Assembly: GCA_947493195.1 (NCBI GenBank)
Contig: CANLQG010000006.1
Span: 62,001 to 126,000, forward strand
Reading direction: 5' to 3'
Length of the DNA stretch: 64,000 nucleotides
Source: an uncultured Sphingomonadaceae bacterium
GTDB lineage: Bacteria; Pseudomonadota; Alphaproteobacteria; Sphingomonadales; Sphingomonadaceae
Position numbers and translations under genes: made by a program. The stretch's first letter is position 1; each line of letters opens with the position of its first letter. The notes under the pieces were generated by a model. It ran no database searches, was not told the DNA's origin, and worked only from the letters and a program-made list of their open reading frames with translations. Below are positions 55,184 to 62,662 of this stretch, in pieces.

Positions 55184-55615
55184 ATGAAGACGACCAACAC
55201 AGGCAGCGCCACTTACGAGGGCCTCGGCAAATCAGGCAAGGGTCATGTGTCGACCGGATCGGGCGCGCTGGCCGCGCAACCCTACGGCTTCCAGACCCGT
55301 TTCGAGGACGAGCCCGGCACCAACCCGGAAGAACTCATCGCGGCGGCCCATGCCAGCTGCTTCACGATGGCATTGAGCTTCAAGCTGGCCGATGCAGGGC
55401 ACACCGACGGTTCGGTGGTGACCCATGCCGAAGTGACCCTGGAAAAGGACGACGCGGGGTTCAAGGTCACCAAGTCGGCGCTCAAGACAAAGGGCAAGGT
55501 TCCCGGCCTCGATCAGACCAGATTCGAGGAACTGGCAAAGGAAGCCAAGGAAGGCTGCCCGATCTCTCGCCTGCTCGATACCGAGATTACGCTGGAGACG
55601 AAGTTCGAGGGCTGA
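55184..55615 (+). CDS. OsmC-family peroxiredoxin
   Basis: This 143-residue protein reduces organic hydroperoxides. The catalytic cysteines are Cys59 in AAAHASCFTMALS and Cys125 in EAKEGCPISRLL, with the Arg40-Glu pair of the active site also visible. The ATG at 55184 follows AAGGAG. A longer in-frame ORF on this strand runs back into the spt gene and is not real. It is 56 bp after spt and the arsenic operon converges. Confidence 0.92.
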   Translation: MKTTNTGSATYEGLGKSGKGHVSTGSGALAAQPYGFQTRFEDEPGTNPEELIAAAHASCFTMALSFKLADAGHTDGSVVTHAEVTLEKDDAGFKVTKSALKTKGKVPGLDQTRFEELAKEAKEGCPISRLLDTEITLETKFEG

Positions 55616-55630
55616 TCCACACAGCGCTCG

Positions 55631-56656
55631 TCATGCGGCGAACCGGTTTCGCGACCGGTTCGCCAGCGCCACCAGTGACAACATCACGGGCACTTCTACC
55701 AGCACACCCACCACGGTCGCCAGCGCAGCCCCGCTGGAAAGGCCGAACAACCCGATGGCGACTGCCACGGCCAGTTCGAAAAAGTTCGAGGTGCCGATCA
55801 GAGCGCAGGGGGCGGCAATGTTATGTGGCACGCGCCAGGCCCAGGTGGCGGCATAGGCAATGGCAAAGATACCGTAGGACTGGATGATGATCGGGATCGC
55901 GATCAGCACGATCAGCACCGGCCTCGACACAATGGTTTCAGCCTGAAAGGCGAACAGCAGCACCACGGTTGCCAGCAGTCCCAGGATCGAGAACGGCTTC
56001 AGCCGCGCCGTGAATCTGTCGACGGCTTGTGTATCGTCGGCAGAGCGCGAGATGATAGCGCGCCGCGTCATCCAACCCGCCAGCAGCGGGAACGCGACGT
56101 AGAGCACCACCGAGAGCAGGAGTGTCTCCCAAGGCACGACAATATCGGTCACCCCCAGCAGCAGCGCCACGATGGGGGCGAAGGCGACGATCATGATCAG
56201 GTCGTTCACCGAGACCTGCACCAGCGTGTAGGCGGGGTCGCCTTTGGTCAGTTGCGACCAGACAAAAACCATCGCCGTGCATGGCGCAGCGCCCAGGAGG
56301 ATGAGGCCCGCGATATACTGCTGCGCATCATCCTCGCCGATCCAGCCTGAATAGAGATAGTCGAAAAACAGCAAGGCCAGCGCTGCCATCGTGAAGGGCT
56401 TCACCAGCCAGTTGACCACCACCGTGATGATCAGCCCCTTCGGCTTCTTCCCGATGTCACGGATGCTGGCGAAATCCACTGCAACCATCATGGGGTAGAT
56501 CATCGCCCAGATCAGCAGGGCGACGACCAGGTTGACGGAGGCATATTCCAGTCCCGCCAGCGCTGTCGCAACGCCCGGAGCGGCGAGTCCCAGAATCACC
56601 CCTGCGGCGATGGCGAGGGCCACCCAGATGGACAGGTAGCGTTCGAACATGGCCAT
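55631..56656 (-). CDS. acr3: Arsenite efflux pump, ACR3 type
   Basis: This 341-residue inner-membrane protein has about ten helices and the ACR3 signatures: [37 protein letters not shown] with the conserved Cys near 130, and [19 protein letters not shown]. It exports arsenite. Its ATG shares one base with the arsC stop (TGATG), so the two are coupled. It ends 15 bp from the convergent osmC stop. Confidence 0.93.
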   Translation of the reverse strand: MAMFERYLSIWVALAIAAGVILGLAAPGVATALAGLEYASVNLVVALLIWAMIYPMMVAVDFASIRDIGKKPKGLIITVVVNWLVKPFTMAALALLFFDYLYSGWIGEDDAQQYIAGLILLGAAPCTAMVFVWSQLTKGDPAYTLVQVSVNDLIMIVAFAPIVALLLGVTDIVVPWETLLLSVVLYVAFPLLAGWMTRRAIISRSADDTQAVDRFTARLKPFSILGLLATVVLLFAFQAETIVSRPVLIVLIAIPIIIQSYGIFAIAYAATWAWRVPHNIAAPCALIGTSNFFELAVAVAIGLFGLSSGAALATVVGVLVEVPVMLSLVALANRSRNRFAA

Positions 56657-57177
56657 CAGGTCACTCCTTCCGACTGCGTTCCAATCGCGATCAACGCATC
56701 GCGCCACTCGCGGTGGGAGAGACGATTTTCGTCCAGCGACAGCATGGCGCCTACCCGTTCGGTCAGCCGTCGGTAGGCCGTCTCGAACCCGGCAAGGTCA
56801 CCGTCGATATGGGTGCCATCCTCCGCGACGCTGGCAGGGTCGGGGATACCCCAGTGCGCCTGGACCGGACGGCCGAATTCGGGGTTCATCGGCCAGACCG
56901 GGCAGCTTTCCCCCTTGGCATTGTCGCATACGGTGATGACGGCGTGCATTGTCGGCGCTTCCGGTCCTGAAAATACGGACCAGCTTTTCGACCGCAGGCC
57001 GGTTACGTCGTGCCCCTTCGCCGCCAGCACTTCCAGCGCCCGCGGATTGGGCACACCGCGCGGCGTGCTGCCGGCGGAATAGGCGGCGAATCGCCCCGCA
57101 GCGGCATCGCGCAGGATCGCTTCGGCCAGGATCGAGCGGGCGGAATTGGCAGTACACAGGAACAGGATGTTGCGCAC
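56656..57177 (-). CDS. arsC: Arsenate reductase, low-molecular-weight phosphatase type
   Basis: This 173-residue enzyme reduces arsenate to arsenite. The P-loop CX5R is [10 protein letters not shown] with Cys8 and Arg14, the redox cysteines Cys84 and Cys92 are in [14 protein letters not shown], and the general acid Asp113 is in WGIPDPA. It uses the thioredoxin-type triple-cysteine mechanism. It starts 4 bp after arsR and is coupled to acr3. Confidence 0.93.
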   Translation of the reverse strand: MRNILFLCTANSARSILAEAILRDAAAGRFAAYSAGSTPRGVPNPRALEVLAAKGHDVTGLRSKSWSVFSGPEAPTMHAVITVCDNAKGESCPVWPMNPEFGRPVQAHWGIPDPASVAEDGTHIDGDLAGFETAYRRLTERVGAMLSLDENRLSHREWRDALIAIGTQSEGVT

Positions 57178-57181
57178 GGTC

Positions 57182-57511
57182 TCAGCAGCCCCCCGCTTCT
57201 TGCGCGGCGGTTGAGGCTTCGCAAGCGTCGCCTTCGCAGCAGTTTTCGGTCAGGAACGCCATCAGCGTGTTCATGCACGCATAGTCGGCGCTGTAGATCA
57301 GCGAGCGGCCCTCACGTCGCTGGGAGACCAGTCCGGCCTCATGCAATTGCCCGAGGTGAAAGGAGAGCGACGAGGCAGGTATGCCCAGCTGCTGAGCTAT
57401 GTCGCCGGCAGCGAGACCCTGCTTTCCCGTGCGCACGAGGAGGCGAAACACCTCCAGGCGCGATTCCTGCGCCAGGGCTGCTAGAGCCGTGATGACTTGC
57501 TGTTGCTTCAT
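57182..57511 (-). CDS. arsR: ArsR-family arsenic repressor
   Basis: This 109-residue winged-helix repressor has AQESRLEVFRLLVRTGKQG, recognition helix IPASSLSFHLGQL, and wing QRREGRSLIYS. The helix-3 ELCVCDL cysteine motif is absent; instead there are Cys79, Cys91-Cys92, Cys97 and Cys109, so As(III) is probably sensed through the C-terminal cysteine cluster. ATG 57511 is preferred over the longer in-frame start. It is the first gene of arsR-arsC-acr3. Confidence 0.92.
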   Translation of the reverse strand: MKQQQVITALAALAQESRLEVFRLLVRTGKQGLAAGDIAQQLGIPASSLSFHLGQLHEAGLVSQRREGRSLIYSADYACMNTLMAFLTENCCEGDACEASTAAQEAGGC

Positions 57512-57570
57512 TTCAACGTTTATCGAAATATTCGCCAGCCGAAGCAAGCGTTATTTCGAGAATCGTCGAA

Positions 57571-58215
57571 TTAAAGCTGGTCCATCGAGGTGACCTGTGC
57601 GCAAGGATCGTTTGCATCAGCCTCGCCCTCGTGGCCGCCCAGCTGGGTGACGGCGAGGATGCCGCCGACGACCAGAATGACGAAAGCCGTTGTCACCATG
57701 CCCAGGTACTTGTCGATGATCGCCTTGATCGGAGCGCCGAAGAACTGGAAGAGCACACCCACCACCATGAATATCAGCGCCCTGCCCGCGATCGCGGCGA
57801 GGATGAAGGTGACCAGATTCATCTCGATGAAGCCGGCGGTGATCGTCATCAGCTTGAACGGGATCGGCGTGCCTGCCGCCAGGAACACCGCCGCCGCGCC
57901 CTGTTCGCGGATATAGCAGGCGGCCTTGGGAAAGCTGTCCGTCAGGCCCAGCACGCCGATCAGCCACTCGCCAACGGCCTCGTAGAGGAAGTAACCGATG
58001 AGGTAGCCGAACAGTCCGCCCAGCACCGATGCCAACGTGCAGATCAGCGCAAAACGGATCGCGCGCTTCGGCTCGGCCAGACACATCAGGCCCAGGAGAG
58101 GGTGCGGCGGAATGGGGAAGAAGCTCGATTCGATAAAGGAGAAGAACGCTAGCCACCACTGCGCGTGGGGATGCGCGGCCTTGGCCATCGTCCAGTTGTA
58201 AAGTCCGCGAAGCAT
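57571..58215 (-). CDS. YqaA-family VTT-domain membrane protein
   Basis: This 214-residue membrane protein belongs to the DedA-related YqaA group (SNARE-associated/VTT domain). Signatures are FIESSFFPIPPHPLLGLMC, GGLFGYLIGYFLYEAVG and GTPIPFKLMTITAGFIEMN, with five or six predicted helices. Relatives include lipid flippases. It starts at ATG 58215 and lies 59 bp before the arsR gene. It is the last ordinary gene before the accessory island. Confidence 0.87.
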   Translation of the reverse strand: MLRGLYNWTMAKAAHPHAQWWLAFFSFIESSFFPIPPHPLLGLMCLAEPKRAIRFALICTLASVLGGLFGYLIGYFLYEAVGEWLIGVLGLTDSFPKAACYIREQGAAAVFLAAGTPIPFKLMTITAGFIEMNLVTFILAAIAGRALIFMVVGVLFQFFGAPIKAIIDKYLGMVTTAFVILVVGGILAVTQLGGHEGEADANDPCAQVTSMDQL

Positions 58216-58411
58216 GGAAGATCCCGAGAGGTTTTGCGGCATCTACGGCAGGCGGGGCTTTTTGCCAAGTCTCCCACCGCGTCCAACAAACTAACCTATC
58301 TGGCACTTTAATATTGACATCGTCACGCTGTTTGGTTAGAGAAAGGCGATTATGTACTTTACAAACCCAAGGTAATTTGCTACTTAGAATGGGTAAGGAG
58401 CAAAATTCACC

Positions 58412-59377
58412 ATGTCGGTTCTATCTTCCCCCCATTTCCATGACGAAGCCAAGGCGTTTGAGTACCTTGAGAGCATCGTTTGGGCTGATGGAATTGTCTG
58501 CCCCAAGTGCGGCGTGACTGGTGGCAAGGTGTACGACCTGTCTGGCGTCCGCTCTAAGCCTTCCAAGAAGAATCCGAACGGCAAGGTTCGCCACGGCCTC
58601 AAGAAGTGTGGCGAATGCCGCAAGCAGTTCACCGTGAAGGTTGGCACCGTGTTTGAACACGCTCGGCTTCCCCTTACGAAGATGCTCCAGGCCGTTCACC
58701 TGATCGTTTCCAGCAAGAAGGGCATCAGCGCCCATCAGCTGCACCGCGTTCTCGAAATCCAGTACAAGAGCGCGTGGTTCCTCGCTCACCGTATCCGTGA
58801 AGCAATGCGCTCCGGTGATCTGTCCGTACCTTTCGGCAACGAAGGCGGCGCGGTCGAAGTTGACGAGACGTACATCGGCTTCAAGTCTGGCGTTGCTACC
58901 CGTCGCGGCACTGCTCACAAGCGCGCTGTGGTTGCACTGGTTGATCGTGACACCGGCAAGAGCAAGTGGTTCCACGTTGCCAACAGCACCGCAGCGGACA
59001 TTCACCCTACTGTGCTGGATAACATCAGCCGCGAAGCCCGCCTCATGACGGACGAAGCCAAGATGTACCGCAAGATTGGCCGCGACTTTGCCGATCACGG
59101 CACCACCATTCACGCCACTGGCAACTACGTCGATCTGAACGACCGCACCATCCACACCAACACGGTCGAGGGTGCGTTCTCCATTTTCAAGCGCGGTATG
59201 CGCGGCGTGTATCAGCATTGCGCGGAGCATCACCTGCACCGCTATCTCGCAGAGTTTGAGTTCCGCTATAACAACCGTGTCGCGAATGGTGTTGACGACC
59301 GACAGCGCGCTGCAAATGCAGTAGCGGGCATCACTGGCAAGCGCCTCACCTATGAAGGGCCTAACGCAAACGCCTAA
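58412..59377 (+). mobile_element. IS1595/ISXO2-like transposase gene
   Basis: This 321-residue transposase has an N-terminal zinc ribbon (CPKCGVTGG...CGECRKQF) and a DDE-type ISXO2 domain: VEVDETYIG with the first Asp, LMTDEAKMY with the second, and HTNTVEGAFSIFKRG with Asn/Glu, and RYLAEFEFRYNNR near the end. It is complete and may be active. A short inverted match CTATCTG (58296-58302) and CAGATAG (59450-59456) flanks it, but I see no target duplication, so element ends are unsure. The 209 bp after it (to 59586) contain no gene. Codon use differs from the GC-rich neighbours. Confidence 0.88.
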
Positions 59378-59586
59378 GCCAGCAAGCCAGCTTTGGCTGC
59401 CGGGTTTCAAACCTCGAAAACCATGCAGGTGGAAATAGGTGAGTCAAATCAGATAGATAGCAAGATGCTGATTCTATTGACAGAATGTGCGTTGAACGCT
59501 ATTTAGGTGTTTGCAGCCCTTGCTTGGTGAATAGGCCCCTGGGCCTTCGAGAGATAGCCAAGATCGCCGATATGGCGGGCTGCATT

Positions 59587-60241
59587 TCAATAGTAATGTG
59601 TTCGGCCATGACCCCACAAACTGTAACTGTAGGTCATACGGTTTCTGATTAGGTCAAGCGACCGGGGATCTTGTCGTTCCCAAGCGCGCTGTACTGCCCA
59701 CGCACAATAGTCGGCAGCCTGAAGCATTGGGTCTGCAAGTGCGGGGCGAAAGTCTACAACCCAAGGAATATCTGGAGCACTTTGCTGGACCACATCTCGC
59801 AACGCGTTTGTATAGGTAAGTCGCTCTCGCTTTGTGCCGATTGAAGCTGCCGTCACCACCAATCGGTCCACATCATCCAACCGTGGTGCGATCCCGTGTT
59901 TGAAATGGAAGAACCAAGGCAATTTTGTAAAAGCGGGCCTTGTCGGTTTGCAGATGCGGCTGTGCTTTCGATTTTTCACATATCGTAGCTTGGAAGCGAA
60001 AATCGTGTTCTAGCATAGCCGCGTAAACGCGGTCTCTTACCGCTTGAGCGTCCGTTGTTGCGTGGAAGCAATCCCCAACCGGGTGCCCCTCGCCTATCAA
60101 TTCATGACGCAAGCGAGTTAAGGTGTCTGCCAGTGTTAGATCGCGATCTACCAGCGTGCAGATTATGAAATAGCGGCTCACGTTATGATTTCTGTTAAAG
60201 GTGAAATCACCCGCCTCGTCGGAAAAAAGGAAGACATCCAT
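59587..60241 (-). pseudogene. DUF3800 gene split by a frameshift
   Basis: The DUF3800 protein starts MDVFLFSDEAGDFTF at ATG 60241. The first frame runs SRYFIICTLV, CFHATTDAQAVRD and DKARFYKIA, then breaks. The second frame continues with WFFHFKHGIAPRLDDVDR, ADPMLQAADYCAWAVQRAW and ends HGRTHYY. Joining at about 59920, between GCC and TGG with one extra T, restores a single reading frame of about 218 residues. DUF3800 proteins have an RNase-H-like fold and often lie in mobile or defence regions. Either the gene is inactive or the extra base is an assembly error. Confidence 0.75.
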
Positions 60242-60382
60242 ATGAGCACCGATAAACGCCAACTCGACAAATTCAAAGAAGCCGCGCGCGAACTTGAGTG
60301 CGACGACGACGAAGCGCACTTCAAGGATAGGCTGGGGAAACTAGTGAAGCCTGCGGATCAGAATTCAAAGAGTAGCAACTAG
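60242..60382 (+). CDS. Small charged protein of unknown function
   Basis: This is a 46-residue protein: MSTDKRQLDKFKEAARELEC begins it, followed by an acidic DDDEAHFKDRLGKL segment. Short proteins with the pattern DKFKEAARELE...DDDEAxFxxxL are frequent in proteobacterial accessory regions, but I do not know a function. AAGGAAG lies well placed upstream, inside the DUF3800 coding sequence. Its ATG is base-adjacent to the DUF3800 ATG on the other strand, sharing CATATG. Its 3' end overlaps the endonuclease gene by 18 bp. Confidence 0.6.
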   Translation: MSTDKRQLDKFKEAARELECDDDEAHFKDRLGKLVKPADQNSKSSN

Positions 60383-60892
60383 CGCCTTCACATGCGCCTC
60401 AAAGTCCGAAATTGGATGCAATTGGGCGGGACGACGAGTGAATTTGTAAGAGGCATTTGCACCCGCCTCCATTGATACGAGCCGACCAGCCTTACCTGTA
60501 ACAAGATCTGCCTTCGAGTGGCAATCGAAGAAGATTTGGTTTGGTGCCACGCCTATGAAAATAGCGGCGTCGTAAGGCCGGTGATAGCGAATGTGATTAA
60601 ACTGGAAGCATCCATTCACATCTTCCGATGCCGTTTTTAATTCAAACTCTTTTCCTAGGATGGCGATGTCCCAGGGGCTTTGGTTGAGCAGTCTGCCAGT
60701 CGGCCCCATCGGCAACGTGAACGGCAGCCCTAGGGCGCTACACAGTGATTCGACGAAAGTCTGGCCAACCCGCCCAACCGCAGTGTTGCTGACAATTTTG
60801 ATGCCTTCGTTCTTCGCGCCTATCCATTTTTTGTCGTTAGCGGCTGCGGCGATAGCAGCATCCATTAATGCTTCGTAATCAGGCGTTTGCAT
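60365..60892 (-). CDS. Probable type II restriction endonuclease
   Basis: This 175-residue protein has a PD-(D/E)XK-like core: PWDIAILGKEFELKTASED, giving Asp75, Glu84 and Lys86 as the D-X8-E-X-K set, followed by the hydrophobic strand YDAAIFIGVAP. N-terminal GQTFVESLCSALGLPF is consistent with DNA-binding scaffold of the family. It starts at ATG 60892 and overlaps the methyltransferase stop by 14 bp, so the two are coupled, methyltransferase first. The fold is inferred from motif and context only; no specificity is predicted. Confidence 0.7.
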   Translation of the reverse strand: MQTPDYEALMDAAIAAAANDKKWIGAKNEGIKIVSNTAVGRVGQTFVESLCSALGLPFTLPMGPTGRLLNQSPWDIAILGKEFELKTASEDVNGCFQFNHIRYHRPYDAAIFIGVAPNQIFFDCHSKADLVTGKAGRLVSMEAGANASYKFTRRPAQLHPISDFEAHVKALVATL

Positions 60893-61838
60893 AGCCACCG
60901 TCCACCAGTGCGCGCTCGATGTGATACATGCTGATGTGACGGCAATTATGGGCCGCCAGATTGCTGTATTTGCGCCAATCAACCTGCTGTAGGTAGCGTG
61001 TAATCTCGTCTTTGGCCTTCTTGATAATCATTCCATAGCCGCAGACATAGCGCACCTGGCTGAAGCTTTTCACAAGGTCAGGCGGTTCCTGATAGAACGT
61101 GCGTTGCAAGAACCAGTCGGCCTTTTCCATCTTGGCTTGGCCGCAAAGACGCTCTTTCCGCTGGTCCACGGTGAACAGCTCAACCCAGTCGGAGCACGAT
61201 ACGCGATGCATACTGGTGTTTTCACCCTTGGCCCAGATTTGCCAAAGCGCGTTCACCTTTACAGGCTTGCCTAGCGCGCCGACAAAACTGTCCGGCGGGA
61301 GAATCTTAGACGACTGAAGCGCCATGCCCTTTACTCGGTGTTTGGGGCTTCCCTTGCCGTCGCTCTGAAAGGCCATCGGCAAGATCATGCCCACATAGTG
61401 AGAAAACTGTGCCGCATGATTCACGAATGCCAGCGCAAGCCATGCGCGATAGCCAAAGGGCGGATTACCGATGACAAGATTGCGCCTTCCGCGCTTCTTT
61501 GCTGGCTTCCAAGTGAGGAAATCTTCGCGCACAAACTCTTTGCGAATGGGCATTACATCAATGCCAGTGCGTCTCCCCTTTGGCATCAGATCGTAGAATA
61601 CGCCCGACCCTGCCGAAGGCTCAATATAGTGGAATGTGGAAGCGTCCTCGCCCTTCGAAGCGAGAAAGCTAGCCATCTCTGCATAACAATCTGCAGCGAC
61701 TGCTGGCGTCGTGAAAAATTGGTCTAGCCCGACTTCATCAAGATTGACCCAACCCGGCGCGATGTTGCTCTGCGTCCACTGCCGGTTACGGAAGTCCACA
61801 GCCTCGGTGTGCCCTGCCAGTAAATTCTCTGCGTACAT
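60879..61838 (-). CDS. N6-adenine DNA methyltransferase of a restriction-modification pair
   Basis: This 319-residue methyltransferase has the SAM motif EPSAGSGVF (73-81), the catalytic NPPFG (125-129) preceded by GRRNLVIG, and an N-terminal DQFFTTP (39-45) resembling motif X of the gamma class. The order X, I, IV fits gamma-type N6-adenine enzymes. It is expressed with the putative endonuclease, whose start lies inside its 3' end. The target recognition part would be about residues 180-290. No specificity subunit is present. Confidence 0.85.
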   Translation of the reverse strand: MYAENLLAGHTEAVDFRNRQWTQSNIAPGWVNLDEVGLDQFFTTPAVAADCYAEMASFLASKGEDASTFHYIEPSAGSGVFYDLMPKGRRTGIDVMPIRKEFVREDFLTWKPAKKRGRRNLVIGNPPFGYRAWLALAFVNHAAQFSHYVGMILPMAFQSDGKGSPKHRVKGMALQSSKILPPDSFVGALGKPVKVNALWQIWAKGENTSMHRVSCSDWVELFTVDQRKERLCGQAKMEKADWFLQRTFYQEPPDLVKSFSQVRYVCGYGMIIKKAKDEITRYLQQVDWRKYSNLAAHNCRHISMYHIERALVDGGYANA

Positions 61839-62012
61839 TTGCCCACCGTTCCATCTATGTTCTCGTTATACCCCAGCATAGAGACCGCAAGATTCATGCG
61901 TCAAGATACCATTTATGGAGATTCCACTGTCCTACAGCGTGACACTGAATGTACCGATTCGGTCATGATGGAGAACCGACGACAGGGCGGATTTCTCCAG
62001 CGATTTCAAAGC

Positions 62013-62053
62013 TCTCTAGGCATGGGTTTGTAAAAGACACAATCGCCTAGAGA
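62013..62053. repeat. Inverted repeat TCTCTAGGC...GCCTAGAGA
   Basis: A perfect 9-bp inverted repeat with a 23-nt loop lies between the island and the terminase genes. It could be a structured leader, an operator or a remnant element end. No direct repeats flank it. Confidence 0.5.
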
Positions 62054-62107
62054 AACGGAACATCGCGATAAACCGAGTCGGCCCGCACCATCGGGCAGCG
62101 GCGCTTC

Positions 62108-62140
62108 AAGGGCGGCCCCAATACGGGAGCCGCCCTTTTT
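62108..62140 (+). terminator. Rho-independent terminator upstream of the terminase genes
   Basis: A 9-bp stem, AAGGGCGGC with GCCGCCCTT, and a 12-nt loop are followed by TTT. No annotated plus-strand gene ends upstream, so it may end an unseen small transcript from 62.0 kb or act as an attenuator for the terminase operon. Confidence 0.65.
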
Positions 62141-62182
62141 CGTGGCCGTCCTCGACATCGCGCAGAACAAGGGCGGGATCAC

Positions 62183-62662
62183 ATGTCGAAACGCGTAAAA
62201 CCGCGCAAGGAACAGCGGGGCCAGAACCTGAAACAGAACTGGAAGCATGTCTTCCTGGAAGAGCTGGCCGAAACCTCGAACGTCACCAAGGCCGCCGAAA
62301 AGGCCGGAGCCATGACATCGTACGTTTACAAGTGGCGCCGGGAGAACCCCGAATTCCGCGCCCAGTGGAGCGCGGCGCTGCTGGAGGGCTACGAACACCT
62401 GGAAATGGAAACGCTGGAGCGGCTTCGCTTCGGCACGCCGCCGGGCGAAACGAAATTCGATATCGCCAATGCCCTGCGCCTGCTGGCCGCTCACCGCGAG
62501 GCGGCGGCGAAGGAAAAGGCCCGGCAGGGCAAGCGCGACAAGGCCACCGTGCTAGCCAGCCTGAATGCCAAGCTGGACCGGATGCGCGAACGCCGCGCTG
62601 CGGCGGATAAGCTGCTGAAGGAGGATGGCGTCGTAAAGGTCGAGGCCGATGGAGGAAATTGA
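62183..62662 (+). CDS. Small terminase-like DNA-packaging protein (GTA gene 1 type)
   Basis: This 159-residue protein has an N-terminal helix-turn-helix (FLEELAETSNVTKAAEKAGAM followed by VYKWRRENPEFRAQW) typical of small terminase and packaging proteins. The C-terminal half is a charged helix (EKARQGKRDK, AKLDRMRERR). The next gene, encoding large terminase, overlaps its stop by 14 bp. This two-gene start matches the beginning of alphaproteobacterial gene-transfer-agent clusters. The upstream AGGGCGGG is a possible ribosome binding site. Confidence 0.8.
   Translation: MSKRVKPRKEQRGQNLKQNWKHVFLEELAETSNVTKAAEKAGAMTSYVYKWRRENPEFRAQWSAALLEGYEHLEMETLERLRFGTPPGETKFDIANALRLLAAHREAAAKEKARQGKRDKATVLASLNAKLDRMRERRAAADKLLKEDGVVKVEADGGN

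Larger units (their letters stand above)
61839..62182. other. Intergenic stretch between the island and the GTA terminase genes
   Basis: This 344-bp region contains no convincing gene. It holds an inverted repeat at 62013-62053 and a terminator-like hairpin at 62108-62140. The left part should contain the methyltransferase promoter on the minus strand, and the right part may hold the promoter of the terminase genes. Two short ORFs here (61839-62033 plus and 62006-62494 minus) are rejected as shadows. Confidence 0.6.

Noticed and set aside
58421..59410. A 329-codon minus-strand ORF opposite the transposase
   Set aside because: The plus frame carries zinc-ribbon and DDE motifs, so the antisense ORF is a shadow.
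58296..59456. CTATCTG and CAGATAG as terminal inverted repeats of the IS1595-like element
   Set aside because: Only seven bases match and no 8-bp target duplication is seen; too weak to define element ends.
61839..62033. A short plus-strand ORF before the terminase genes
   Set aside because: It has no recognisable family or convincing ribosome binding site and crosses the inverted repeat.
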